From contig CAWGTA010000009.1 in assembly GCA_963825305.1 (NCBI GenBank), positions 62,001 through 126,000 of the forward strand: a stretch of 64,000 nucleotides of DNA, written 5' to 3'. The position numbers and the translations under genes are program-made. Under the pieces are notes generated by a model, which did not search any database, was not told the origin of the DNA, and worked only from the letters and a program-made list of their open reading frames with translations. Shown in pieces: positions 17,083 to 25,658 of this stretch. This DNA comes from PSRJ01 sp963825305 (GTDB taxonomy: Bacteria > Acidobacteriota > Terriglobia > Bryobacterales > Bryobacteraceae). The first letter of the stretch is position 1, and the number at the start of each line of letters is the position of its first letter.

Positions 17083-18747
17083 CTACCCCAGCTTCGTCAG
17101 GATGAAGAACGTGCCCACGAAGACCACGATCACGAACACGCCCACCACAACCATCTGCGGCATTGTAAGGGTGCCGGTCGGTTTGGGCGGGGCTTTTGCC
17201 GTTGACTGCACCTTGGCGGTCACCGTCCAGTAAGGCGGCAGGGAGGCCTCGGCAGTCTCCCGAAGCCTGGGATCGTAAACTTCCGCCGGAATGAGATGTT
17301 TCAGGAGCTGCAGCTTCATCCTGCGATCCATGTACCCGAATGTCTGTTCGGCCGTGTTCACCTGGCGGTACGGGCCGGGGTCGTCGAAGACCACCAGCAA
17401 CTTCCCCGGGCTCACGTGCGCCTGCACCACCGAACCTGCGTTAGGCTGGTCGTAAACCGGCACGTCAAAGCTTTCCAGCGAGCGGTAGACCCGGCCCAGC
17501 GGGTTGCCCTGGTTCAGCGCCGAAAGCTCATCCCCCGGATCCGTGGGAAACAGTTCCATGACCTCGACGATCGGGCGCCGCTCCGTGTATTCCTTGCCCT
17601 CTTTGATGGCATCGGCGACCGCAGCGGCACTCACTGGCCCCTGAAACTCCGTCAGCCGTTCGATGCGCTCGGTCAGCGGCGGGTGAGTTGCCAACAAGTT
17701 CGCGCCGAACAATCCCCCTCCCGCTTCGCTCGGGTTGGCGAAGTAGAAATGGGAATATGCGGGGTTCGACCGGGTCATCGCCGTACCGGCGCCGGCAATT
17801 TTCGCCAGCGCGCGCAGCAATCCTTCTGGATAGCGGGTGAGCAGAACGGCGTCCGCATCCGCCAGGAATTCGCGTTCGCGGGAAACCGCAGCCCGCAGCA
17901 GCGCGGCCAATGCTGGGGCGATGAACAGAATGTAGAGTCCCACCGGCGAGAGCGCCACTTCGAACACGCCGAGCCGGCGGCGTACCCGGCCATTCCCCTG
18001 TCGAAGCTCGCGTTCGAACAGCAGGTAAGGGATGCGGAGCAACAGCGCGATTACCGCGACGAGGGTGTTCAACCGGATGTCGTGGTTGCCGATGTGCGAC
18101 AACTCGTGGGCAAAGACGCCTTCCAGCTCGCGTTTGTCGAAGAGTTTCAGCGCACCGCGCGTCACCACAATCACGGCGTCGTAGGGATCCATCCCGGCGG
18201 CGAAGGCATTGGGCGCGCTCGATTCGATTATGTAGAGTTTGGGGAACGGAAGCCCGGCGCCAATGGCGAGATTCTCCAGCAAGCGTACAGCTTCGTTGTC
18301 CCGGTCACCGGCCGGCAGCGCCCCCACCTGGACCAGCAGCTTCGAGGTCGGCGACGAGGCAATTCCCCAAAGCAGAATGCCCATAATCGCGATCAGGCCC
18401 GCCGAGAACAGACATACGAATTCGAGGAACAACGACGAATCCGCCGCACGCTGCCCGTGGAGCGCTGCGCGCTGCCGCTCCAGTTTGCGCTCGACCGCGG
18501 CGCGGACGTCCGAAGAGGCGTCAGGCGAATTCTGGAGGAAGTTCTCTTCCCATCGTATTTCGGAACGTTCAATGCCCGTGTGCGGGCCTATGCGCGCGAC
18601 CACCACCGCCGAAATGACCAGGCTGATTCCCAGGATGAACGGGATCACCGCCAAGATGCCCAATGCCGTCAGCAACCAGGTCTTGCGGCGGTTTTGCGCG
18701 ATGCGGTTGTATACCAGGACCTCCTGGCGGGGCGGCTCCGCTACCAT
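17083..18747 (-). CDS. HtpX-like M48 family metalloprotease
   Basis: A 554-residue membrane zinc protease. The gluzincin motif HELSHIGNHDI lies about 40% along the protein, with a downstream glutamate in REREFLADADAV as likely third ligand. Membrane helices are at about 24-50, 105-130 (FLEFVCLFSAGLIAIMGILLW), around the active site, and one at the C-terminus (MVVVGVFVIVVFVGTFFI). The APNAFAAG and VVTRGALKLFDKRELEGVFAHE segments are typical of HtpX/YggG-like enzymes. HtpX-type proteases degrade misfolded membrane proteins; that role here is inferred. Its ATG sits two bases past the lemA-like stop (TGATATGG), so the pair is an operon, as commonly found. Confidence 0.9.
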   Translation of the reverse strand: MVAEPPRQEVLVYNRIAQNRRKTWLLTALGILAVIPFILGISLVISAVVVARIGPHTGIERSEIRWEENFLQNSPDASSDVRAAVERKLERQRAALHGQRAADSSLFLEFVCLFSAGLIAIMGILLWGIASSPTSKLLVQVGALPAGDRDNEAVRLLENLAIGAGLPFPKLYIIESSAPNAFAAGMDPYDAVIVVTRGALKLFDKRELEGVFAHELSHIGNHDIRLNTLVAVIALLLRIPYLLFERELRQGNGRVRRRLGVFEVALSPVGLYILFIAPALAALLRAAVSREREFLADADAVLLTRYPEGLLRALAKIAGAGTAMTRSNPAYSHFYFANPSEAGGGLFGANLLATHPPLTERIERLTEFQGPVSAAAVADAIKEGKEYTERRPIVEVMELFPTDPGDELSALNQGNPLGRVYRSLESFDVPVYDQPNAGSVVQAHVSPGKLLVVFDDPGPYRQVNTAEQTFGYMDRRMKLQLLKHLIPAEVYDPRLRETAEASLPPYWTVTAKVQSTAKAPPKPTGTLTMPQMVVVGVFVIVVFVGTFFILTKLG

Positions 18748-18748
18748 A

Positions 18749-19345
18749 TCATGCCGTGGTGAAGCTGACCTTCACGTCCTCCTTCGCAGTCTCCTCGGTG
18801 TTGAAGAAATCGAAAGGCTGAAAATGGAACCAGTTCGCAAACTGGTTGCCGGGAAAACTCTGAATGCGAGTGTTGTAGTCGAGCGCGTTTTGGTTGTAAA
18901 ACTGGCGGGCATACGCGATCTTCTCTTCGGTGTCAGCCAGCTCGTCCTGCAGTTGCCGGAATGTGCCGGCGGCTTGCAACTGTGGGTAGTTTTCCGCCAC
19001 GGCCATCAGGCGGCCCAGCGCAGCCGTCAGCGTCTGGTCGGCGTTCGCCGCGGCCACCGGACCGGCGGCTTTGGCCAGCGCGCCGCGCGCCTGGGCGACT
19101 TCCGAGAAGACATCATGTTCGTGTTTGGCATAGCCCCGCACGGTCTCCACCACATTCGGAATGAGGCTCGAGCGTCGCTTGAGCTGCACATCGATTCCAG
19201 ACCAGGCCTCGCGAGTGCGATTGCGCGCCAGCACCAGTCCGTTATAGAGAAGGATGGTCCATAACACAGCGAGGCTGAGCAGGAGCACAGGAATCATAGC
19301 CGGCAGGGCCGCAGAAATATCCAGTAGGTAGAGGCCGGTTTGCAA
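18749..19345 (-). CDS. LemA family protein
   Basis: A small membrane-anchored coiled protein of about 198 residues: a short periplasmic start, one hydrophobic helix (AMIPVLLLSLAVLWTILLYN) and the LemA core NGLVLARNRTREAWSGIDVQLKRRSSLIPNVVETVRGYA, ending FYNQNALDYNTRIQSFPGN. I prefer the TTG at 19345 because GGAGGG lies seven bases upstream; the frame is open to a GTG at 19411 without such a site. LemA proteins often pair with HtpX-type proteases or TPM proteins; here the M48 gene follows immediately. Biochemical function is not known. Confidence 0.9.
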   Translation of the reverse strand: MQTGLYLLDISAALPAMIPVLLLSLAVLWTILLYNGLVLARNRTREAWSGIDVQLKRRSSLIPNVVETVRGYAKHEHDVFSEVAQARGALAKAAGPVAAANADQTLTAALGRLMAVAENYPQLQAAGTFRQLQDELADTEEKIAYARQFYNQNALDYNTRIQSFPGNQFANWFHFQPFDFFNTEETAKEDVKVSFTTA

Positions 19346-19444
19346 GATAGGACCCTCCGTGGGAAGACTTCCCCCCACCTTAGGATGGGTCCCTACCAGC
19401 GCGAGTGTCACTACTCGCTTTGGTTAACCGGAAAGCGGCGGTTT

Positions 19445-20431
19445 TCAGCCCTTCAGGAACTGGCCAATCTTCTTGAGGGTGCTCTCCGCCTGGTGCGGAA
19501 CAAGGTCTAACACGGCCACATCCAGCTGGATCGAGGGGCGCACCGCCTTGCCGTTCTGCAAGCAGACATAGGATCCGGAGAGCTGGGCTGCGACCCGCTG
19601 CGCGCTGGCCATGGTTTCCTCCTTGGGCGTGGACAGAACCACCAGGAACTCCTCTTCCGCCCATCGCCCAATAAGTGCGTTTGGCAGGAGGCAGTTGCGG
19701 AGGCGTTTGGTGAAGGCGCCGGCGAGTTCCTGGGCCACCTCGGGTTGAAACTTGGTTTGGGCCAGCCGGAATCCCTGCACGCGGATCAGCATGATCGAAC
19801 CAGCGGTTTCCGCGGAGCGGATGCGGTGCTCCATCTCCACGCGTGTGAACAGCTTGGTCAAATTGTCGATGGATACGGCGGATTCCAAAGCGTCAATGCG
19901 CTTGTGAAGCAAACCGATCTCCACCAGTAACTGCGAGATGGTCACTTGCTGCTGAGCGCGCATCTCTTCGAGACTATGTTCGATGGTGTCGATGGCGGTG
20001 CGCAGCGCAGACCTCACCGGGGTCGCCGCGGCGGAGTCGCAAATTTCGCGTATGGCTTTGACCGCCTTCTGCAATCGAATCTCATGGTCGCCCTCGGGCA
20101 GCGAGAGTGTATCCAGAATCCTTTGCAGGGCGCTCGCCGTATTCGCCAACTCGCCACGTAGCTGGTTCAAATATTCGGAGGCCTTGTCGCGGTAGTTCCT
20201 CAGCAGGCCCCGCAGACTCGCGCGGCTTTCCAATAGTCCGTCAGGAGTGCCCTTCTCTACGTCTACAACCAGGGCGTTCACAGAGTCTTTGTACGGACCG
20301 ACGACTCCGTCATCTAGTTCGATGGCGTAATGCGCCACATTCTTGATGGCGGCAAGATAACAATCCAGCACCAGCTTTCGCAGCTCTTCACTCTTCGCCA
20401 GATCGTCGATCGAATGCTTGAGGGAGATCAT
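19445..20431 (-). CDS. GGDEF-fold protein with a degenerate active site
   Basis: About 328 residues from the ATG at 20431 (an in-frame TTG at 20470 is possible). The first two thirds are helical and charged. The last third reads as a GGDEF (diguanylate cyclase) fold: SAVSIDNLTKLFTRVEMEHRI, IMLIRVQGFRLAQTKF, LRNCLLPNALIGRWAEEEFLVVL, then the C-terminal strands. The active-site loop, normally RYGGDEF, is RWAEEEF, and the metal-binding aspartate before it is replaced, so synthesis of c-di-GMP is unlikely. It could be a GTP or c-di-GMP sensor or a structural remnant. It lies about 100 bp upstream of the lemA-like gene on the same strand. Confidence 0.75.
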   Translation of the reverse strand: MISLKHSIDDLAKSEELRKLVLDCYLAAIKNVAHYAIELDDGVVGPYKDSVNALVVDVEKGTPDGLLESRASLRGLLRNYRDKASEYLNQLRGELANTASALQRILDTLSLPEGDHEIRLQKAVKAIREICDSAAATPVRSALRTAIDTIEHSLEEMRAQQQVTISQLLVEIGLLHKRIDALESAVSIDNLTKLFTRVEMEHRIRSAETAGSIMLIRVQGFRLAQTKFQPEVAQELAGAFTKRLRNCLLPNALIGRWAEEEFLVVLSTPKEETMASAQRVAAQLSGSYVCLQNGKAVRPSIQLDVAVLDLVPHQAESTLKKIGQFLKG

Positions 20432-20515
20432 AGTGCAGCTCAGAATCAATATCGGCTGGGGTGGGAGCAAACTTTACCCTGTGATTCCGAGGCTAACCTG
20501 CTGAGGACACCGCCG

Positions 20516-20713
20516 ATGTCTGATACATCACTGAATCCGAAGGCGGAGGAACGTGGCTACTCCATATTGGGCGCCATCGAACTCGCGCTAGCGTTCATCA
20601 GGGTCGTCCGATCAGATCCATGGGTATATTTTTGGGCGCCTGAGGGCGCTCTTACTATTGTGAGGCAGGCAGTTCATCGCAGCGCCGACCGATTCTGGAG
20701 CGGAGTTCGCTAG
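20516..20713 (+). CDS. Possible small protein, 65 residues
   Basis: ATG at 20516 with GAGGA eight bases upstream. The product opens MSDTSLNPKAEERGYSILGA and has a weakly hydrophobic middle (ILGAIELALAFIRVV). It resembles no family I know. It sits alone between the divergent GGDEF-like gene and lexA. Codon usage gives little help at this length, so it may not be real. Confidence 0.3.
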   Translation: MSDTSLNPKAEERGYSILGAIELALAFIRVVRSDPWVYFWAPEGALTIVRQAVHRSADRFWSGVR

Positions 20714-20867
20714 CCCCTGCCAGCCTCTGAGGTCTTGTTTTGTCGCTCCTTCACCTTCGGTGCCCCCGCTTGCGCGCTATATCGAAATCAGGTGTTTTCA
20801 GATAATCACACTTTCCCCCTTGCATTTCCCCTTTTCTTCGCCCAAGATGATGTTTAGAGAAGCCCGT

Positions 20868-21488
20868 ATGCCTTTGACCAAGCGACAAAAGCAGGTGCTC
20901 GATTTCATCTCCCATTTTCAAGACGACAACGGCTACTGCCCGAGCTACGAAGAGATCGCCCACGGGCTCGACCTGGCCTCGCTGGCGACCGTCCACAAAC
21001 ATATATCGGCGCTCGAAACCAAGAGTTACTTGAAGCGCGGATTCAATCAGAGCCGGTCCTTGGAATTGGCGCCGAAATATCTTCAGGAGCAGCGTAGGGC
21101 CAGGCCGGCTGTCGAAATACCGCTGCTGGGGCGCATCGCGGCCGGAGCGCCGGTCGAAGCCGTGGAGCACCGCGAGACCCTCAACCTCGCCGAGTTTGCG
21201 GGAAACGGAAACACTTTCGCGCTGGAAGTGCGCGGCAACTCCATGATCGACGACCACATTTGCGATGGGGATCTGATCCTGCTCGAAAAAGCGGCGCAGG
21301 CGCACGACGGCGAGATTGTGGTGGCACTGGTAGCCGGGAGCGAAACAACCTTGAAGCGATTCTACAGGGAACCTGGAGACCGCGTGCGCTTGCAGCCGGC
21401 CAACTCCACCCTCAAGCCGATCGTGGTTCCGGCGCGCGACGTTCAGATTCAAGGACGGCTCTTGGCCGTGCTGCGGAAGTACCGGTAA
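20868..21488 (+). CDS. lexA: LexA repressor
   Basis: SOS repressor with self-cleavage. The start is placed at the ATG giving MPLTKRQKQVLDFI, the standard LexA opening; the frame is open upstream but does not match the family. The wHTH domain covers about residues 1-65 (GYCPSYEEIAHGLDLASLATVHKHI), with the recognition helix changed from E. coli LexA. The cleavage site Ala-Gly is in GRIAAGAPVEA. The catalytic serine is in VRGNSMID and the lysine in ETTLKRFY. 206 residues, typical length. I see no convincing SOS box upstream of it, dinB or rarA, but the acidobacterial box may differ. Confidence 0.93.
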   Translation: MPLTKRQKQVLDFISHFQDDNGYCPSYEEIAHGLDLASLATVHKHISALETKSYLKRGFNQSRSLELAPKYLQEQRRARPAVEIPLLGRIAAGAPVEAVEHRETLNLAEFAGNGNTFALEVRGNSMIDDHICDGDLILLEKAAQAHDGEIVVALVAGSETTLKRFYREPGDRVRLQPANSTLKPIVVPARDVQIQGRLLAVLRKYR

Positions 21489-21490
21489 GC

Positions 21491-21805
21491 TTAGATTGTC
21501 GCCGTCACAAGTTGGAGGCGTAGTTCTTCTTCGGCGCGGCGCCAATCTTCTTCGGGCGAGCCGCCTTGGCACCCGCGAGCCAACCAGTAGGAATGCGCGA
21601 GCGCGCGAACTTCTTCGTGTGACAGCTCCGGTCCGTTGCTGGATGCGGCAGACAAAGCTTCTATTTCCGACTTAAGTACAGGTGCTTCCTGGGTATCAGC
21701 AGTAGTCGGGGAGTGCTTGGGCCGAGCGGTCGTTCGGCGTGGCCGCGAAGCAGCCGCGCTGGGAGTTACTACCAAGTCATTCTCGGGATTACGCTTTCTA
21801 GCCAT
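21491..21805 (-). CDS. DUF2934 domain protein
   Basis: 104 residues. The C-terminal 40 match the DUF2934 pattern: HEEVRALAHSYWLARGCQGG followed by SPEEDWRRAEEELR. The N-terminal 60 residues are low-complexity, basic and Thr/Ser/Pro-rich, with no membrane segment. Such proteins are abundant in Acidobacteria and Proteobacteria; their function is unknown. Convergent with lexA, with only two bases between the stops. Confidence 0.8.
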   Translation of the reverse strand: MARKRNPENDLVVTPSAAASRPRRTTARPKHSPTTADTQEAPVLKSEIEALSAASSNGPELSHEEVRALAHSYWLARGCQGGSPEEDWRRAEEELRLQLVTATI

Positions 21806-21981
21806 AACGATAATGGGTTCCGTTTACAAAAAAACCTCTCCACTATTTTAACGGATAACCCGCTACGTGCCTATCAAAACTTTCTATCCTTTGAATGGTG
21901 ATGGTAACTTTCGCTGTTGATTGAGTCAGCCCCCGCACGGTTTCAGACCGGCATATCCGAGTACGGTAAGATTAAAGTACA

Positions 21982-23259
21982 GTGCAACAACGAGTGATCC
22001 TCGCGGCGCTCGTCACGCTCCTGGCGCGGACCGCATGGGCGGCTCCTAAAGTGATTGCCGTCGACGTGGACGGCATGGTGCACCCGGTCACTACCGAAAT
22101 TGTCAGCAGTGCGTTAACCCAGGCGCGAACCGAAGGCGCATCGCTCGTCATTGTGCGTCTTAACACGCCCGGCGGGTTGATGGACGCCATGCGCGAGACC
22201 ATCGAAAAGATTGAGGCCTCGCCCGTGCCCGTGGTGATGTTTGTGGCGCCCAGTGGAGGCCGCTCCGCGTCGGCCGGCTTTTTCCTTTTGGAGAGCGGCG
22301 ACGTGGCCGCCATGGCGCCCGGCACCAACACGGGCGCGGCGCACCCTGTGGCTCTCGGCGGCGAGATGGATGCGGTGGAGAAGCAGAAGGTCGAAAACGA
22401 CGCGGCGGCGTACATGCGCAGCATCTGCACCAAGCGCGGCCACAACAGCGCGCTCGCCGAAACCGCGGTCCGCGAGAGCAAGTCCTTCACCGAGCGGGAA
22501 GCCCTCGATCAACATCTGATTGATCTGATCGCGCCCAATGAAGAGGAACTCCTGAAAGCGCTGGACGGGCGCGAGATCACCCGCTTCAACGGCGCGCGCC
22601 AGACGCTGCACACCACCGGCGCCACCATCGAAGTCTACCAGCGCACCCTGCGGCAGAAGATCATCGCAGCCATTGCCGACCCCAACATCGCCCTGATCCT
22701 GCTGGTGATCGGCGCGCTGGGAATTTATGCCGAGTTCACCTCGCCCGGTTTGATCGCTCCGGGCGTTGCCGGCGTCATCCTGGTCCTGCTCGGCCTCTCG
22801 GCGCTCTCGGTGCTTCCTATCAACTGGCTGGGAGCGGCGCTGCTGATCGTGTCGCTCACCCTATTTGTTCTGGAAGCAAAGTTCACCTCGCACGGCGTGC
22901 TGGGTCTTGGCGGCGCGGTGTCGATGGTGTTAGGAGCGGTCATGCTGGTGGATGGACCCATTCCGGAGATGCGCATCCACTGGGGCACCGCCATCGGCCT
23001 GGCGCTCCCCTTTTCGGCGATCACGATATTACTGCTGACGCTGGCCATGCGTGCGCGGCATAACAAAGTCGAGACGGGCACCGAAGGCATGATCGGCATC
23101 ATCGGTTCCGCGGTCACGCCGCTCTCACCCGACGGCAAAATCTTCGTGCACGGCGAATACTGGGATGCCGTAGCGGCTCAACCCGTGAGCGCCGGCGCGC
23201 GCGTACGGGTGACCGCCATTGACAAACTGAAGCTAACAGTAGAACCTGTTCCTGAATAG
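21982..23259 (+). CDS. NfeD-type membrane-bound serine protease
   Basis: 425 residues. A signal peptide (about 1-20, ending WAA) leads into a ClpP/crotonase-fold protease domain with VIVRLNTPGGLMDAMRETI, the catalytic serine in SGGRSASAGFF, and TNTGAAHPV. Four to five membrane helices follow (about 230-345), then a C-terminal OB-fold NfeD domain (TEGMIGIIGSAVTPLSPDGKIFVHGEYWDA). Long NfeD proteins pair with stomatin/slipin proteins, which they cleave; the next gene is a slipin, 14 bp on. Start is GTG at 21982. Confidence 0.92.
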   Translation: MQQRVILAALVTLLARTAWAAPKVIAVDVDGMVHPVTTEIVSSALTQARTEGASLVIVRLNTPGGLMDAMRETIEKIEASPVPVVMFVAPSGGRSASAGFFLLESGDVAAMAPGTNTGAAHPVALGGEMDAVEKQKVENDAAAYMRSICTKRGHNSALAETAVRESKSFTEREALDQHLIDLIAPNEEELLKALDGREITRFNGARQTLHTTGATIEVYQRTLRQKIIAAIADPNIALILLVIGALGIYAEFTSPGLIAPGVAGVILVLLGLSALSVLPINWLGAALLIVSLTLFVLEAKFTSHGVLGLGGAVSMVLGAVMLVDGPIPEMRIHWGTAIGLALPFSAITILLLTLAMRARHNKVETGTEGMIGIIGSAVTPLSPDGKIFVHGEYWDAVAAQPVSAGARVRVTAIDKLKLTVEPVPE

Positions 23260-23273
23260 ACGGGAGGCGGATC

Positions 23274-24053
23274 ATGATCGACCCCACGGTTATCTTCGTA
23301 GCGGTGGTAGTCATTTACCTGCTGAGCTCCATCAAGATTCTGCGGGAATACGAACGCGCCGTGATCTTCCGGCTGGGGCGGCTGTTACCGCAGCCGAAAG
23401 GCCCCGGCGTGATTCTGGTGTTCGCGCCACTCGACCGTATGGTTCGCGTTTCGCTGCGCATCGACACGCTCGAGGTTCCCGCGCAGGACGTCATTACGCG
23501 CGACAACGTCACGGTCAAGGTGAACGCGGTTCTGTACTTCCGTGTGGTCGAGCCGCGCCTGGCCGTGGTGGAGGTCTCCAATTTCCTCTACGCCACGTCG
23601 CAGCTTGCCCAGACCACGCTGCGCAGCGTGCTGGGCGAAGTGGAGCTCGACGAATTGCTGAGCCAGCGCGAGAAACTCAACCTGCGCCTGCAATCCGTTC
23701 TCGATTCGCAAACGGCCCCCTGGGGCGTCAAGGTCACTCTGGTCGAAGTGAAGCAGGTGGACCTGGCCGAGCAAATGATTCGCGCCATCGGGCGGCAGGC
23801 CGAAGCCGAGCGCGAGCGCCGCGCCAAAATCATCCATGCCGAAGGCGAGTACACCGCGGCCGAAAAACTCGGCATGGCGGCGGAAGTGATTCAGAGGCAG
23901 CCCGCGGCCATTCAGCTGCGTTATTTGCAAACCCTGGTGGAGATCGGCACCGAGAAAAATACGACCATCGTTTTCCCGCTGCCGCTGGATATAATCACAT
24001 CATTGGAGCGCGCTTTGGATCGTGTTGCCCAGGGTAACGCTCCCAAAACATGA
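23274..24053 (+). CDS. Slipin (SPFH/band 7, stomatin-like)
   Basis: 259 residues: one N-terminal membrane helix (TVIFVAVVVIYLLSS), the SPFH domain starting LREYERAVIFRLGRLLPQPKGPG, and a C-terminal coiled coil with the stomatin signature RQAEAERERRAKIIHAEGEY. Such proteins form membrane scaffolds and are partners and substrates of NfeD proteases. GGGAGG lies six bases before the ATG. The TGA overlaps the ATG of the next gene (ATGA), so NfeD, slipin and the SPOR protein form one operon. Confidence 0.95.
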   Translation: MIDPTVIFVAVVVIYLLSSIKILREYERAVIFRLGRLLPQPKGPGVILVFAPLDRMVRVSLRIDTLEVPAQDVITRDNVTVKVNAVLYFRVVEPRLAVVEVSNFLYATSQLAQTTLRSVLGEVELDELLSQREKLNLRLQSVLDSQTAPWGVKVTLVEVKQVDLAEQMIRAIGRQAEAERERRAKIIHAEGEYTAAEKLGMAAEVIQRQPAAIQLRYLQTLVEIGTEKNTTIVFPLPLDIITSLERALDRVAQGNAPKT

Positions 24054-24632
24054 AGAATAACGAGACCGGTGAATTTGAACTGGTGCTGGGGAACCGGCAC
24101 CTGTTGAGCGGCTTTTTTGTGGTGGCGCTTCTGTTTGGAGTGGCCTTCGCGATGGGGTACATCGTGGGGCGCAACTCGGCGCCATCGGCCAGGTCGGAGG
24201 CGGCAGCGGTTGCCAACCCGACGCCCAGGGACGCGCGCCCGCAACCCGCTTCTCCGGCGGAACCCGCGCCGGCGTCTCCCGCCGCGCAAGAGCCCGCACC
24301 CAGTGACGCGGCCGCAGACAAGGCTGCGGACGTTCCCGCGCAGCCTACCACGCAGCCCGCGCGCGAGGGTCCGGCAGCGGCCCCTCCTCCAGCGCGCGGC
24401 GCCCGTTTCCGAATCCGCACCCGGAACGTACTGGCAAGTGATCGCCGTGCCGCAAGCGCAGGCGGAGATCGTGGCCAAGGCTCTCAAGGACAAAGGCTTT
24501 CCCACCTCGCTCGGGCAAGGTCCCAACAATCTGGTGCGCGTGCTGGTGGGCCCATATCCGGACACACAATCGCTGGGCGAAGCCAAATCCAAACTGGAAA
24601 ACGCGGGCTTCCATCCGATCTTGAAACACTAG
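24050..24632 (+). CDS. SPOR-domain membrane protein (one apparent frameshift)
   Basis: A short cytoplasmic start, one membrane helix (LLSGFFVVALLFGVAFAMGYIVG), a long Pro/Ala-rich periplasmic linker, and a C-terminal SPOR domain reading TYWQVIAVPQAQAEIVAKAL through LVRVLVGPYPDTQSLGEAKSKLENAGF. The frame changes within the GC-rich linker near 24400; removing one base gives 193 residues. SPOR domains bind denuded glycan strands of septal peptidoglycan, so a division-site role is plausible. The ATG overlaps the slipin stop. Confidence 0.85.
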
Positions 24633-24656
24633 CGTGCCGTGTCGCATAACAGTTCA

Positions 24657-24737
24657 CGAAGACCGCTCCCTATGGTCACGGCTCAGTAACCGCGTTACGA
24701 TTCGTTACCGAGCCGTGACCAAAGGGAGCGGTCTTCG
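24657..24737. repeat. Dispersed repeat family B, paired inverted copies forming a 28-bp stem
   Basis: Arms at 24657-24684 and 24710-24737 (CGAAGACCGCTCCCT then WTGGTCACGGCTC and its complement) pair over 28 bases with one mismatch. The 25-base middle contains a further GTAAC/GTTAC pairing. It lies between the SPOR gene and lipA and ends six bases before the lipA ATG. Likely a REP-type element that also works as a terminator for the upstream operon. Confidence 0.8.
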
Positions 24738-24743
24738 TAGCGT

Positions 24744-25658
24744 ATGAGCGATTCCCTGGTACAACTCCCCACCGCACCGCGGCCGCGCCTGCCCGAATGG
24801 GCGCGCAAGCCTCATACCCATTTCGAATCGTTGAACCGTCTCAAGAGCGACCTGCGCCGCCTGAATCTGCACACGGTTTGCGAATCGGCCCGCTGTCCCA
24901 ATATCCACGAATGCTTTTCCCGGGCCGCCGCCACGTTCATGATCCTGGGCAACCGCTGCACGCGCGGGTGCGGCTTCTGTTCGGTTCCCAAGGGCAATCC
25001 CGATAAGCACGATATGCGCCTCGATCCCGCAGAGCCGGCCAACGTGGCCCGCATGGCCGCATCCATGAATCTGCGTTACGTGGTGATCACCAGCGTAAAC
25101 CGCGACGATCTGCCCGACGGTGGCTCAGCCCATTTCGCCGAGACCGTGCGTCAGGTGCGCCACGCGCTCCCCAATGCACGGGTCGAAGTGCTAACACCGG
25201 ATTTCTGCGGCGATCTGGATGCCGTGGCGCGTGTGCTCCAGGCGCAGCCGCACGTGTTCAATCACAACGTGGAGACGGTGCCGCGGCTGTATCGGCGGGT
25301 GCGGCCCCAGGCCGACTATCGCCAGTCCCTCCGCGTGCTGGCTTTTGCGCGCGAACATAGTGGCGGCGCGCTCACCAAATCGGGATTCATGGTGGGGCTG
25401 GGCGAAACCGAAGAGGAAGTCCATGCGCTGCTCGGCGATCTGCGTGGCGCCGGAACCGACGTAGCCACCATCGGCCAATACCTGCAACCGACGCGCCGCA
25501 ATCTTCCCGTGGCCGCCTACATCGACCCTCCCCAGTTCGAGCGCTATCGCGAATACGGCCTCGCGCTGGGATTCAAGATGGTGTTCAGCGGCCCCCTGGT
25601 GCGCAGTTCCTACATGGCCGACGCCATTCACGAGGAAGCGCGGCGGGTGCCGTGCTGA
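24744..25658 (+). CDS. lipA: Lipoyl synthase
   Basis: Radical-SAM enzyme that inserts two sulfurs into octanoyl groups on lipoyl domains. The 304-residue protein has both iron-sulfur motifs: the auxiliary cluster CESARCPNIHEC and the radical-SAM CTRGCGFC. It also has VGLGETEEEV, IGQYLQPTRRNLPV and the C-terminal RSSY with the conserved serine. No lipB or lipM is next to it. Its leader is unusual: the only Shine-Dalgarno-like run (GGGAG at 24724-24728) lies inside a repeat arm 15 bases from the ATG. The stop overlaps the lnt start by seven bases. Confidence 0.96.
   Translation: MSDSLVQLPTAPRPRLPEWARKPHTHFESLNRLKSDLRRLNLHTVCESARCPNIHECFSRAAATFMILGNRCTRGCGFCSVPKGNPDKHDMRLDPAEPANVARMAASMNLRYVVITSVNRDDLPDGGSAHFAETVRQVRHALPNARVEVLTPDFCGDLDAVARVLQAQPHVFNHNVETVPRLYRRVRPQADYRQSLRVLAFAREHSGGALTKSGFMVGLGETEEEVHALLGDLRGAGTDVATIGQYLQPTRRNLPVAAYIDPPQFERYREYGLALGFKMVFSGPLVRSSYMADAIHEEARRVPC

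Noticed and set aside
17296..18762. A 488-residue open frame opposite the M48 protease
   Set aside because: Composition is Arg/His/Gln-rich without hydrophobic structure, typical of an antisense shadow.
20714..20867. SOS box upstream of lexA
   Set aside because: No symmetric pair resembling a known LexA site is visible there or before dinB; the acidobacterial motif is not known to me well enough to claim one.
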